Assembly: GCA_036558545.1 (NCBI GenBank)
Contig: DATBFJ010000027.1
Span: 1 to 64,000, forward strand
Reading direction: 5' to 3'
DNA length: 64,000 nt
From: JALYGJ01 sp036558545
GTDB lineage: Bacteria > Chloroflexota > Limnocylindria > Limnocylindrales > CSP1-4
Shown here: one piece after another, positions 1 to 7,688 of the stretch
Layout: each line of letters starts with the position of its first letter
How positions within the stretch are numbered: position 1 is the stretch's first letter
Notes under the pieces: generated by a model
Databases searched by the model: none
Told to the model about the DNA's origin: nothing
The model's input: the letters and a program-made list of their open reading frames with translations, nothing else
Translations under genes and position numbers: made by a program

Positions 1-420
1 GTCGTCTCTACCCGAATGGAGCTCGAATACGAGATGTGAGCCAGGCGCCACGCTTGATGGCCCTGGTCAGGCGAATCGGCGCGCCGCTTCACTGCCGAAC
101 CGAAGTGCCTCTGCCTCCAAGGAATGCCACGCCCGAATTGAGAGCTTGGGATGCCGTGATCGAGGGCTCGGGCGAGCGGACCGGCGTCGAGCTGGAGCCG
201 GCTTACCGACTTGCAAGCGACCACGCGGAGGCACAACCAGAAACGCGCAGATGATCCACTCGACCACTTTCTGCTGATCGTCGCCGACACGAGGCATAAC
301 CGTCGCATCATGGACGAGTTCGCGCCCCTTCTTGTCGATCTCCCACAGCTGCGAACAGCGCGTGTCCTGCGTTCGCTCGAGAACGGTCGTCATCCACCAA
401 CGGGCTGGATGTATCTGTAA
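1..420 (+). pseudogene. 3' part of an XRE-type regulator C-terminal domain, frameshifted and cut by the window edge
   Basis: Two overlapping reading frames together give one plausible protein end. The frame starting at base 3 is open from the window edge and reads RLYPNGARIRDVSQAP, then RAWDAVIEGSG and RTGVELE up to about base 197. The next frame carries on from about base 199 with RLTDLQATTRR, DHFLLIVADTRHNRR and a stop at 418-420. This order resembles the C-terminal domain that follows the helix-turn-helix in many actinobacterial/chloroflexotal XRE-family regulators (recalled family pattern, not searched). One extra base, or two missing bases, near 198 would explain the break. It may be a decayed gene or an assembly error. 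The helix-turn-helix part would lie outside the window. Confidence 0.6.
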
Positions 421-428
421 CCAGGCCG

Positions 429-496
429 GATCCGCGCGGGGCGCGGAAAGAGGCGGCACAGTCGCGCGACTGGTGCGCAGATCCGCGTGGGGCGCG
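429..496. repeat. Pair of 17-bp imperfect direct repeats
   Basis: GATCCGCGCGGGGCGCG at 429-445 recurs at 480-496 with a single C/T difference, 51 bp apart. The pair sits in the short gap between the broken regulator and the convergent DUF885 gene. GGCC-N6-GGCC at about 502-515 could also fold as a small hairpin between the convergent ends. No function is evident. Confidence 0.5.
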
Positions 497-521
497 ACTT
501 TGGCCGAGATTGGCCTGGAGG

Positions 522-2195
522 TCAGGCCTTTGGGCGGACCCAGCCGGGGATTACGCGGCGCATCGTGGCGAGCGGCAGCGAGCCGTGGCCGATGAGCTCA
601 TCGTGGAAGTTCTTGACGTCGAAGCGGTCGCCATCACGCTGCTCGAGCTCGCGGCGCAGGCTCACGATTTCGCGCATGCCGGTCATGTATGCCAGCGCCT
701 GCCCGGGCCATGCGATGTAGCGATCGGTCTCCGTCTCTGCCTCCAGCTGCGACAAGCCCACGCTTGTGAGCAGATCGATCGACTGCTGGCGCGTCCACTT
801 GAACGCGTGGATCCCAGTGTCGACAACGAGTCGGGCGGCGCGCCACGCCTGACCGTCGAGCATGCCGAGGCGCTCCCAGGCGTTGTCGTAGAGGCCCATC
901 TCGTCACCGAGCCGTTCGCTGTACAAGCCCCAGCCCTCGCCGTACGAGGCACCCGCGAGGCGCGCGCCGAAGCGTCGGAAGTCGGGCAGGTCCTCCAGCT
1001 CGCCCTCGATCGTGATCTGGAAGTGGTGTCCTGGCGTAGCCTCGTGATACGTCATCTCGGCCAGCCTGTAGAGCGGCCGGCTTGACGGGTCGTACGTGTT
1101 GACGAAGTAGATGCCACTGCGCGAGCCGTCAGGCGCGGGCGGGAAGTAGAAGGCCGGCGGCGCTTCCGCTTCCTGGTACGGCTCGACCGCGCGCACTTCG
1201 ACTGGAGCTTTGGGCAGGCGGCCGAACCAGCGCGGTGCTTCAGCGTTGGCCTTGTCGATGTAATCGTTGGCGCGGTCGACGATCTCCTGCGCAGTCTTGG
1301 CGAAGTTCCACGACTCGGTCGCCAGGGCAGCGCGCATCTGCTCGACGCTGTCGAAGCCAAGCTCCGCGGCGATTGCCTTGGTCTCTTCCCGGATCGACTC
1401 GATCTGATCGAGGCCATATTGGTGCAACGCCGCGGGCGATTCGTCGAGGGTGGTCGATGCCTCGATCATCGTCCGATACACCTCGTCGCCGTCGGGCAAT
1501 GCCCACAGGCCCTCGTGCTCGCGCGCGAATTCTTCGTAGCCCTCGAGCGCGGCGAGGTGCTCGGCCAGGGCCGGCATGACGTGTTCGTCGATCGCGGCAC
1601 GAATTCGCGCGCGAGTCGCGTCGTCGAGCTCTGGATGTGCGACAAGCAACGGTGACTGTTCTGCTCCACCCTCGACAGCGCGGCGCGTCTGCTCGACGAC
1701 GCGAGCAACGACCGGCGCCGCGGCTGTGCGCTTGGCGGCGATGCCCTCGAGCAGATTCGCCCGATGCGCCGCCATGTAGTCCGGGTACTGCTCGAGACGC
1801 CTGATCAGCCGATCGACGCGTTCTGGCGTGTCGAGGCGCTGAAAGCGAGACAGATCGCCGGGCAGATTCTGGGGACCGGCGGCCTGATCGATCGCGTCGA
1901 AGTGATGCAGGTTGTGGTCAAGCTGCCGGATCCAGATGCGTGCCACGGTCTCGAGCATGTCGAGCGTGATCTGGTCCTCAATATCGAGTCCTTCACGCTC
2001 GACGTGGCGCGCGTCTTCGAGGAATCCTCGTAGCGCGCTGCGCTGCTCCGCACGGCCAACGTCTGTTACGTCGGGCAGACGGTCGTCGTAGCGCTCGTCG
2101 CCCAGGATCGTGGCATAGATCGGGCTGCGCGACAGGAACCACTGCCAGAAGCGATCGGAAAGGTCGACGACTGATTCGATGGCGACGTCGGTCAC
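522..2195 (-). CDS. DUF885 family protein (putative metalloprotease-like)
   Basis: A 557-residue protein of the usual DUF885 length. The family hallmark HEATPGHH lies at about residues 381-391, followed by an acidic stretch, an arrangement resembling a zinc-metallopeptidase site. The substrate is unknown; family members are often annotated as putative peptidases. No signal peptide is visible, so it is probably cytoplasmic. GTG is taken as the start because GGAGG lies 6 nt before it and the next upstream gene ends 33 bp away. It probably shares a transcript with the methyltransferase-like gene upstream. The family call is firm; the enzymatic role is not. Confidence 0.85.
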   Translation of the reverse strand: MTDVAIESVVDLSDRFWQWFLSRSPIYATILGDERYDDRLPDVTDVGRAEQRSALRGFLEDARHVEREGLDIEDQITLDMLETVARIWIRQLDHNLHHFDAIDQAAGPQNLPGDLSRFQRLDTPERVDRLIRRLEQYPDYMAAHRANLLEGIAAKRTAAAPVVARVVEQTRRAVEGGAEQSPLLVAHPELDDATRARIRAAIDEHVMPALAEHLAALEGYEEFAREHEGLWALPDGDEVYRTMIEASTTLDESPAALHQYGLDQIESIREETKAIAAELGFDSVEQMRAALATESWNFAKTAQEIVDRANDYIDKANAEAPRWFGRLPKAPVEVRAVEPYQEAEAPPAFYFPPAPDGSRSGIYFVNTYDPSSRPLYRLAEMTYHEATPGHHFQITIEGELEDLPDFRRFGARLAGASYGEGWGLYSERLGDEMGLYDNAWERLGMLDGQAWRAARLVVDTGIHAFKWTRQQSIDLLTSVGLSQLEAETETDRYIAWPGQALAYMTGMREIVSLRRELEQRDGDRFDVKNFHDELIGHGSLPLATMRRVIPGWVRPKA

Positions 2196-2228
2196 GCAGA
2201 TCCTCCGTTGGTGGGGAGACGGAGCCCC

Positions 2229-4919
2229 CTAGAAAAGGGCCAGCTGCTCCGCTTCGCGTTCGATCTCCGGGTCAAGTCCGAGTAACGGGCCGAGCTCGTC
2301 GAGGTTCGCTTCCTCCCGGGCGACGAGCCGGCGCAGGTGATCGGACTTGAGGATATGCCAGTTCTGCTCATCCAGCGCCCGCGCCAAGAGCGGCGAGCGG
2401 GCAATCTTGAATCGGACCAGCTCCGTGCGCTCCGGCGGGATCACGAGGAAGCGCACGACAGAGTCGTCGGATGGTATGCGCGGGCCGCGGCGCAACAGTG
2501 CGTCAGTGAGCATGGCCGTCCATTCGACCTCGAATAGGAACGTCGCCTTGCCGCGCAGGTACCAGATGCAGTCGAGCGACTCGAACGTCGCTGCATCACC
2601 CGCGGCGATAAGTGGCAGATATGCGCGCTGTTCCTCCTCGCTCATAAGGTCCGCGACCGTGCCACCGCGGAATGAGCGCCGGCTTTCGCGCTCTGACACG
2701 TGAGCCCGCAGTCCCAGACGATGGCCGTAGTCGACGAGGAGGCCGCACATCTCCCCGTGCTCCGCATGGCGGGCCGTCAGCTCGTCCTGCGTGCGCAGCT
2801 GGATCGAGCTCGAGGTGGGATCCCGATACGAGTCGAGAACGGCGCGGACGAGCTCGGCGTCCGGCGTGTCGTGGCCCCGGAACATGCCCGCAACGCGCTG
2901 GAAATAGGTCTCCTCGTCGATGCCCTGGCTGGTCGAGAGCAGTCCGTAAGCGGCCCATTCGAGTCGGTCGGAAAGCGGCGGACGGGCCTGCGCCAGATCC
3001 GCGTCGCTGCGCAGCCACCAACGGCCGTCGTCGATCTCGATCAGCCGCGCATGATCCGGCCGCCGCAGCTCACCCATCACGATCTCCATCAACAGCCGGA
3101 CGTGGTCGGTCGCAGACGCGCTGCCGAGCGCCCATCCGGGAACGTCTGATGGTTCCGCGCCGGTCTCTTCCTCGCTCTCCGGAGCTGCGTCGTCGGTTTC
3201 ATCCCCTGCCTGCTCCGCGTCGGTGGCTTGCTCCGTGGCGAACGCACTCGCCGCTTCAGACTCACCGAATGTCTGCGTCGCGACCAGGTGGCGAAGGTGA
3301 CCGAGCCGATCGAGTCCCACGAGGACCTCACCGAGCAGTCGTTCCCCGCTGGCCGGTTCGCCGCGAGCCTGGAGCACGCTCACGGCAACCTGGGTTACGG
3401 CCTGCTCAACGTCCGACAGGGCGAACGGCTGCGTGGGATCCGCTGTGTTCAGGTCGGCCAGCTCCGAGTGCTGATCGCCGTCTTCTTCGGCCGGCCCGAC
3501 GTTGAACTCGAGCACGCCTCCGATCTGGTTGCCCGACTCGGCGAGCACGGCATTGGTCAGGCGCAGCCCGGCACCTACCCCGCCGAGCACGCCGGCGACG
3601 AGGCCCGAGGCACCGCCCCGGTCGAGGATGACGACGGCCTTGGCATCGCGCGCGAGCACGGGCCTGACGGCGAGCAGCGAGCGCCGCAGGGCAGTCGCCT
3701 CCCGGCCGCGATCGTTTGATGGCGGCGCGCCGAAGACCCATTCGAGCGGCAGCTCTGTCGTCGCGTCACGGCCGAGGACAAACGCAGTAGCGAGATAGGC
3801 GAACGAGATGTTCTCCACGGACCAGCGGATGGGCGGCTGGGTCAGCACGAGTCGGACTCGCGAGCGCGGATCGAGCCGGCCGGGCAGAACCGGCCGGCGC
3901 GACCAGAACATCGGCTCGTTGCCACTGACATAGGCGGGGCCGGTGCGCAGCACGACATTGGCTGTGCCGTCAATCAGCGTCTCGATGTCGTCGCCCGGCC
4001 GTGGCTGAAAGGTCGCGGTGCCGTCCTCGACGCGGGTGATGAACGAGCGCACCTCGCGACAGCCTTCCTCGAAGGCGAGCCACGGATTGTGTTCGCGCCA
4101 TTGCTTCGAAACAGGAGGCTGGACGTGGCCGTGCCGAATGCGCAGGGCAGCAACGCGCCCGGGATAGCCGTTGAGCTTGCTCGACGGAAGCAGCGCATGA
4201 ACCAGACCCAGCTTCAAGCCGGCACTTACGGCGGGTGCCTTGAGCTGCTTATCGAGCTGTCCGACGATCTCGTCGAGCGCGACGAGCGTCCGTGGTGTGA
4301 ACAGGTCGAGGATCTCGTCCGGCAGATCCTTGCCGTTGTCGAGAACCGGAAAGCGGCCGCGGAGGTTCTGACGCGCCGACTTGGCGTTTGCCTTGCGCGC
4401 CAGCTTGACGTCATCTTCATCGACGGGGGCGATGCGGGGATCGCTGCTGCGAGCCTGTTCGCGACAGAAAGAGCAACGGAAGACCTTACGAGACGGCGCT
4501 TCGGCGCCGACCTCCCAGATGTATTCCTGCACGACAACTGGCCGACCGCACGTGGGGCAGCGTGACGTGAAGCTCTGCTCGATCAGCCGCTTCAGCTCGA
4601 CATCACCGCGCGGATGAGTGGCGATCGCGGACATGCCCGCGTCGAAATGGCGCAGGTCCGGTGGCCTGAGCACGATCTCGGCCAGCAGCCGGGTCAATGC
4701 CGTCGACTCGAGCGCGTAGACCCGGCGCAATGCGGCAATCGAGTTGCGCGCGATCCAGCCACCGCGACCGTGGGTGTCGATGACCACGTCGCCGGGCGCG
4801 GTGCGCGCCGCCAGCTCCGCCGCCACGACGTTGTCCGCGGGCGGCGGCGCGAAACGCTCGAAGGCGGGTAGTTGCGGCCCCTGGTTTGGTCGGATCAGCG
4901 ACGAGAGAGGGTCCGCCAT
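2229..4919 (-). CDS. Large methyltransferase-like protein with zinc ribbon and eroded catalytic motifs
   Basis: An 896-residue protein. The N-terminal segment VIDTHGRGGW (46-55) occupies the place of the SAM-binding DPFxGxGT motif of DNA N4/N6 methyltransferases and is followed by a helix/strand of the expected type. A zinc ribbon follows (C121, C124, C149, C152). LVLTQPPIRW (358-367) lies where the catalytic [DNS]PP[YFW] motif is expected, but with Q in place of D/N/S and I in place of the aromatic. The middle holds an acidic, low-complexity linker (about 555-590). The C-terminal third is alpha/beta-rich and I do not recognise it. It may be a non-catalytic relative of DUF1156-type methylases or bind a different ligand. 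A TAGACT -10-like element lies 8 nt upstream of the ATG, so the mRNA may be leaderless. DUF885 follows in the same orientation. Confidence 0.6.
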   Translation of the reverse strand: MADPLSSLIRPNQGPQLPAFERFAPPPADNVVAAELAARTAPGDVVIDTHGRGGWIARNSIAALRRVYALESTALTRLLAEIVLRPPDLRHFDAGMSAIATHPRGDVELKRLIEQSFTSRCPTCGRPVVVQEYIWEVGAEAPSRKVFRCSFCREQARSSDPRIAPVDEDDVKLARKANAKSARQNLRGRFPVLDNGKDLPDEILDLFTPRTLVALDEIVGQLDKQLKAPAVSAGLKLGLVHALLPSSKLNGYPGRVAALRIRHGHVQPPVSKQWREHNPWLAFEEGCREVRSFITRVEDGTATFQPRPGDDIETLIDGTANVVLRTGPAYVSGNEPMFWSRRPVLPGRLDPRSRVRLVLTQPPIRWSVENISFAYLATAFVLGRDATTELPLEWVFGAPPSNDRGREATALRRSLLAVRPVLARDAKAVVILDRGGASGLVAGVLGGVGAGLRLTNAVLAESGNQIGGVLEFNVGPAEEDGDQHSELADLNTADPTQPFALSDVEQAVTQVAVSVLQARGEPASGERLLGEVLVGLDRLGHLRHLVATQTFGESEAASAFATEQATDAEQAGDETDDAAPESEEETGAEPSDVPGWALGSASATDHVRLLMEIVMGELRRPDHARLIEIDDGRWWLRSDADLAQARPPLSDRLEWAAYGLLSTSQGIDEETYFQRVAGMFRGHDTPDAELVRAVLDSYRDPTSSSIQLRTQDELTARHAEHGEMCGLLVDYGHRLGLRAHVSERESRRSFRGGTVADLMSEEEQRAYLPLIAAGDAATFESLDCIWYLRGKATFLFEVEWTAMLTDALLRRGPRIPSDDSVVRFLVIPPERTELVRFKIARSPLLARALDEQNWHILKSDHLRRLVAREEANLDELGPLLGLDPEIEREAEQLALF

Positions 4920-4927
4920 GAATGGCG

Positions 4928-4933
4928 AGTCTA
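4928..4933 (-). promoter_or_regulatory. TAGACT -10-like element, leaderless arrangement
   Basis: On the minus strand TAGACT ends 8 nt before the ATG of the methyltransferase-like gene. No Shine-Dalgarno sequence is seen between them. The same hexamer precedes several other starts in this window at 6-9 nt. Confidence 0.5.
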
Positions 4934-4967
4934 CCTATGCGGTCGAGGCCAGTAAGTGCCAGTCAGG

Positions 4968-5005
4968 GATGGCGGCCCCGATCCCCAGGGAGTGGGGCCG
5001 CCATC
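4968..5005. repeat. Perfect 12-bp inverted repeat (strong hairpin) in the 4920-5216 gap
   Basis: GATGGCGGCCCC (4968-4979) pairs perfectly with GGGGCCGCCATC (4994-5005) around a 14-nt loop. It lies between the end of the TPR gene and the start of the methyltransferase-like gene, both on the minus strand. There is no T-run on the minus-strand exit side, so a factor-independent terminator is possible but not typical. It could instead be a regulatory or RNA-stabilising hairpin. I see no gene in the rest of 4920-5216. Confidence 0.55.
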
Positions 5006-5020
5006 AACCAGATTGTTCCT

Positions 5021-5094
5021 TTTGGGCGGCACGACCGGAACGAAGCGAAGGTTAGGCCCGGTCGTTCCCGCTTCGGAGCTCGGCCGCCGCCAAA
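5021..5094. repeat. Nested inverted repeats, possible structured RNA
   Basis: An outer pair (TTTGG/GCGGC at 5021-5030 with GCCGCCAAA at 5086-5094, one bulge) encloses ACGACCGG (5031-5038) paired with CCGGTCGT (5058-5065). CGAAGCG (5041-5047) can alternatively pair with CGCTTCG (5069-5075), so two folds are mutually exclusive. This suggests a structured 3' or 5' region between two minus-strand genes. Its role is unknown. Confidence 0.35.
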
Positions 5095-5216
5095 TAGCGA
5101 CGAAACCATGCGCGCGGCGCCCGAATCTCACCGAATTCTGCTAGCGCGTACCGCCTGAACCGGATCAAACAATTTCGTTGATATCGGCGAGAAGTCGATG
5201 CGAGAAGGAGGAGGCG

Positions 5217-6095
5217 CTACTCCTCGTCCTCATCGGCACGATCGTCATCGACGTCTTCTTCGGCAATGAATGCCTCATCGGAGGTGAGGTCCTCCGGCAC
5301 GACGTGGCCGATGTCCTCGATCTCCTCGTCCTCGTCGTCGAGCTCGAGCTCCTCCTCGAGGTCCATCTCCTCCCGGACGAGCGTGCCCTTGGTGTATGGC
5401 CGCAGATCACTGACCTTGGCCGCCGTCGGGAACGACACCTTGCCGTAGTTGGCCGGGTCCTGGTACGTCTCGCGAATGATGATCCGCACGTCACGCTCGC
5501 CGATCGAGGTGACGCCTGCGGTGTACTTGTTACCGTCGGCGATCAGCTTCAGCAGCCGGGCGGCGACGCGCGGCTCGACATAGCCAATATGCCAGCCGTT
5601 GGACATCGCCTTGAGGCGTGGCCCGTCTGACGATAGCTCGACCGCGTCGCCGGGGTTGACCTGGGCAAGCTGCCTGGGATCGGCCAGGTCGATCAGGTGC
5701 GCAAAACCGGTCTTGCCCGTCTCCTCGACGAAGATCGCGACCGGCGCCTTATCCGTCTTCTTGGCGGCGATCGTCTTCTTGCCTGCCTCGGCGAGAAGCA
5801 TGCGCAGGCGCGAGATGTTGCGCTCGGCAATACGGTTGGTCGGGTCGAGAGCCAGCGCGGCCTGGTAGTGCTCGCGCGCCTGGCCGAGCTCGCCCATCTC
5901 CCAATAGGACTTGGCTAGCCGGTTCTCGGCCTCCGAATCAGCGCCAAGTTCCAGGATGCGCTTGTTGAGGTCGGCAGCCTGCTCCCAATCGGCGTCCGTG
6001 GCCGCCGCAATGGCCTGCTCGGTCAGCTGCCTCTTGAGCCGGGTCGCGTTGATGGCTGGCTGCGCCTGGTTGCCGTCGGTAAGTGAAAAGCTCAT
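5217..6095 (-). CDS. TPR-repeat protein with acidic C-terminal tail
   Basis: A 292-residue protein with no signal peptide or membrane segment. About two TPR units lie at residues 35-105 (WEQAADLNKRILELG, then AREHYQAALALDPTN), giving a protein-protein interaction surface. A middle beta-rich domain (about 110-230) is unfamiliar. The last 50 residues are extremely acidic (EEELELDDEDEE and similar), reminiscent of RNA-polymerase or ribosome-associated acidic tails, but no partner can be named. It stands alone, is transcribed away from the magnesium locus, and the 327-bp gap upstream holds its promoter. The exact function is unknown. Confidence 0.7.
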   Translation of the reverse strand: MSFSLTDGNQAQPAINATRLKRQLTEQAIAAATDADWEQAADLNKRILELGADSEAENRLAKSYWEMGELGQAREHYQAALALDPTNRIAERNISRLRMLLAEAGKKTIAAKKTDKAPVAIFVEETGKTGFAHLIDLADPRQLAQVNPGDAVELSSDGPRLKAMSNGWHIGYVEPRVAARLLKLIADGNKYTAGVTSIGERDVRIIIRETYQDPANYGKVSFPTAAKVSDLRPYTKGTLVREEMDLEEELELDDEDEEIEDIGHVVPEDLTSDEAFIAEEDVDDDRADEDEE

Positions 6096-6160
6096 GTTGT
6101 GCTACGTGTGTCCTTCGCCTGTGAGATGTCCGTGTCTCCGGGCACGCGCTGGCGTACCGC

Positions 6161-6422
6161 GGGACCTACGGAAAAACGGGAAGTAGGTGACTAACTATAC
6201 TCACCAAGGTCCCCTCGTGCGACCAGCGCGTTTGCGTGTGCCCGAGCCGGACTGCCTAAATCGCCTGGAGGAAGCTCTCCAATCGTGGACAAAGGTTGCC
6301 GTAGTCGCGGCGCACAACGCGCCGCAGGCTCAACAACGGCCCGTCCCGTCCACTAGGGAGGTGCTCGCTCAGTAGAGCGTCGAGCGCCTCTTAACGGGAC
6401 GGCCACCCGTCGAGGTATCGAA
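6161..6422 (+). promoter_or_regulatory. Structured leader, candidate M-box-like magnesium riboswitch
   Basis: This is most of the 327-bp gap before the MgtE-N/CBS gene. Stems seen are GGGACCT 6161-6167 with AGGTCCC 6207-6213; GGTGA 6186-6190 with TCACC 6201-6205; TGGAG 6266-6270 with CTCCA 6277-6281; GCGGCGC 6307-6313 with GCGCCGC 6319-6325; GGTGCTC 6360-6366 with GAGCGCC 6382-6388; and a long closing stem 6338-6349 with 6394-6404 just before the GAGG ribosome site (6412-6415). GTAGGTGA (6183), CTGCC (6252) and the CCAAtcGtgg-aCAAAG stretch resemble M-box (ykoK) core elements, but spacing and match are imperfect. TATACT at 6196-6201 could instead be a -10 box, which would place the first domain outside the RNA. 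The regulated genes fit magnesium sensing. Confidence 0.4.
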
Positions 6423-7688
6423 ATGCTCTACCTGAGTCAGGTCATCGGCCGGCCCGTTCGCGACATGAGCGGGGAACCGATCGGCAAAGTCGCGGATCTG
6501 ATCGTCGCTGTCGGCGAGAAGTACCCGCCTGTCACCGGGCTGGTAATCCGCACTGACGGACGCCAGATCTTTCTGCCGTGGACGTCGGTCGAATCAGTAG
6601 ACGTCGAGGGCGCGCGGCTCAAGACATCCACGCTCGACATCAACAAGTTTCGACAGCGCGATAACGAGATCCTGCTCAAGGCGGATCTGATGGACAAGCA
6701 GATCGTCGACATCGACGGCCGTCGCGTGGTGCGCGTGAATGACGTCAGCCTCGACGTCGTGACCGGGTCGCTGCGCCTGGTGGCCGTGGACGTCGGCGCG
6801 GCCGGCATCGCGCGCCGCCTTGGTCTCGAGGGTCCGTATCGGACGATCGCGCGCAATTTCAGGCTGCACACCGGCGAGCGCTTTATTGACTGGGAGGACG
6901 TCGATCCACTTGAGACGTCCATTGCAGCGGTGCGCCTGCGCGTCCCGCATAAGGGTCTTGCCTCTCTTCATCCGTCGGACCTCGCCACGATCATCGATCA
7001 GCTGACTCCGCGCGACCGCGCAGGAGTGCTTGCCTCGCTCGACGACGAGCAGGTGGCCGATGCCATCGAGGAGATGGAGCCGGAGACGCAGGTCGAAGTG
7101 CTCGAGGATCTCGAGCCGGACCGCGCGGCGGACATCCTCGAGGAGATGAGCCCCGACGATGCCGCCGACCTTGTCGCCGATCTCTCCGAGACCGCCCGCG
7201 AAGAGATCCTCTCACTCATGGAGAAGGACGAGGCCGAGGAGGTCCAGGAACTCCTGGGCTATCCCGAGGAGTCGGCCGGCGGGATCATGACCACCGAGTA
7301 CATCGCCCTGCCCGCGAACCTCACGGCGGCCCAGTCCATCGACCGACTGCGCGAGCTCGAACCCGACGCGGAGACGATCTACTACGTGTACGTCGTGGAC
7401 AAGGACGAATCACTCGTGGGTGTCCTGTCGCTCCGCGACTTGATCGTGGCAAAGCCTGAAACAGTGATATCCGGTGTGATGATCAAAGAGCCGATCACGG
7501 TCAGCGTGCTCGACGATCAGGACCACGTCGCCGGCGTAATCGCCCGCTACAACCTGCTGGCGGTGCCCGTTGTCGATGACGCCGGGCACCTCGAGGGCAT
7601 CGTCACGGTTGACGACGCGCTCGATGCAGTGGCGCCTGAGGCGAGCCGCCTGTGGCATCCCCGGCGCAGCGTCCGACCGGTGCGATGA
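6423..7688 (+). CDS. PRC-barrel / MgtE N-domain / CBS-domain protein (no membrane domain)
   Basis: A 421-residue soluble protein. A PRC-barrel occupies about residues 1-75 (LSQVIGRPVRDMSGEPIGKV) and a second PRC-like unit about 88-160. An MgtE N-terminal superhelical domain follows (about 180-290, repeated motifs such as LEDLEPDRAADILEEMSPDD). Two CBS domains (about 290-405) come last. This is the magnesium-sensing cytosolic half of an MgtE channel without the transmembrane half. Its stop overlaps the start of the Nramp gene by ATGA, implying one complex or regulatory pair in which it gates or senses for the transporter. A GAGG site lies 7 nt before the ATG, so it is translated from a leadered mRNA. 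Confidence 0.85.
   Translation: MLYLSQVIGRPVRDMSGEPIGKVADLIVAVGEKYPPVTGLVIRTDGRQIFLPWTSVESVDVEGARLKTSTLDINKFRQRDNEILLKADLMDKQIVDIDGRRVVRVNDVSLDVVTGSLRLVAVDVGAAGIARRLGLEGPYRTIARNFRLHTGERFIDWEDVDPLETSIAAVRLRVPHKGLASLHPSDLATIIDQLTPRDRAGVLASLDDEQVADAIEEMEPETQVEVLEDLEPDRAADILEEMSPDDAADLVADLSETAREEILSLMEKDEAEEVQELLGYPEESAGGIMTTEYIALPANLTAAQSIDRLRELEPDAETIYYVYVVDKDESLVGVLSLRDLIVAKPETVISGVMIKEPITVSVLDDQDHVAGVIARYNLLAVPVVDDAGHLEGIVTVDDALDAVAPEASRLWHPRRSVRPVR

Noticed and set aside
67..459. 130-codon minus-strand frame near the left edge
   Set aside because: The plus-strand fragments match a regulator domain pattern, and the minus frame is only their complement.
6187..6375. Short plus-strand open frame inside the metal leader
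   Set aside because: No ribosome site or protein-like pattern; the segment is better explained by paired RNA stems.
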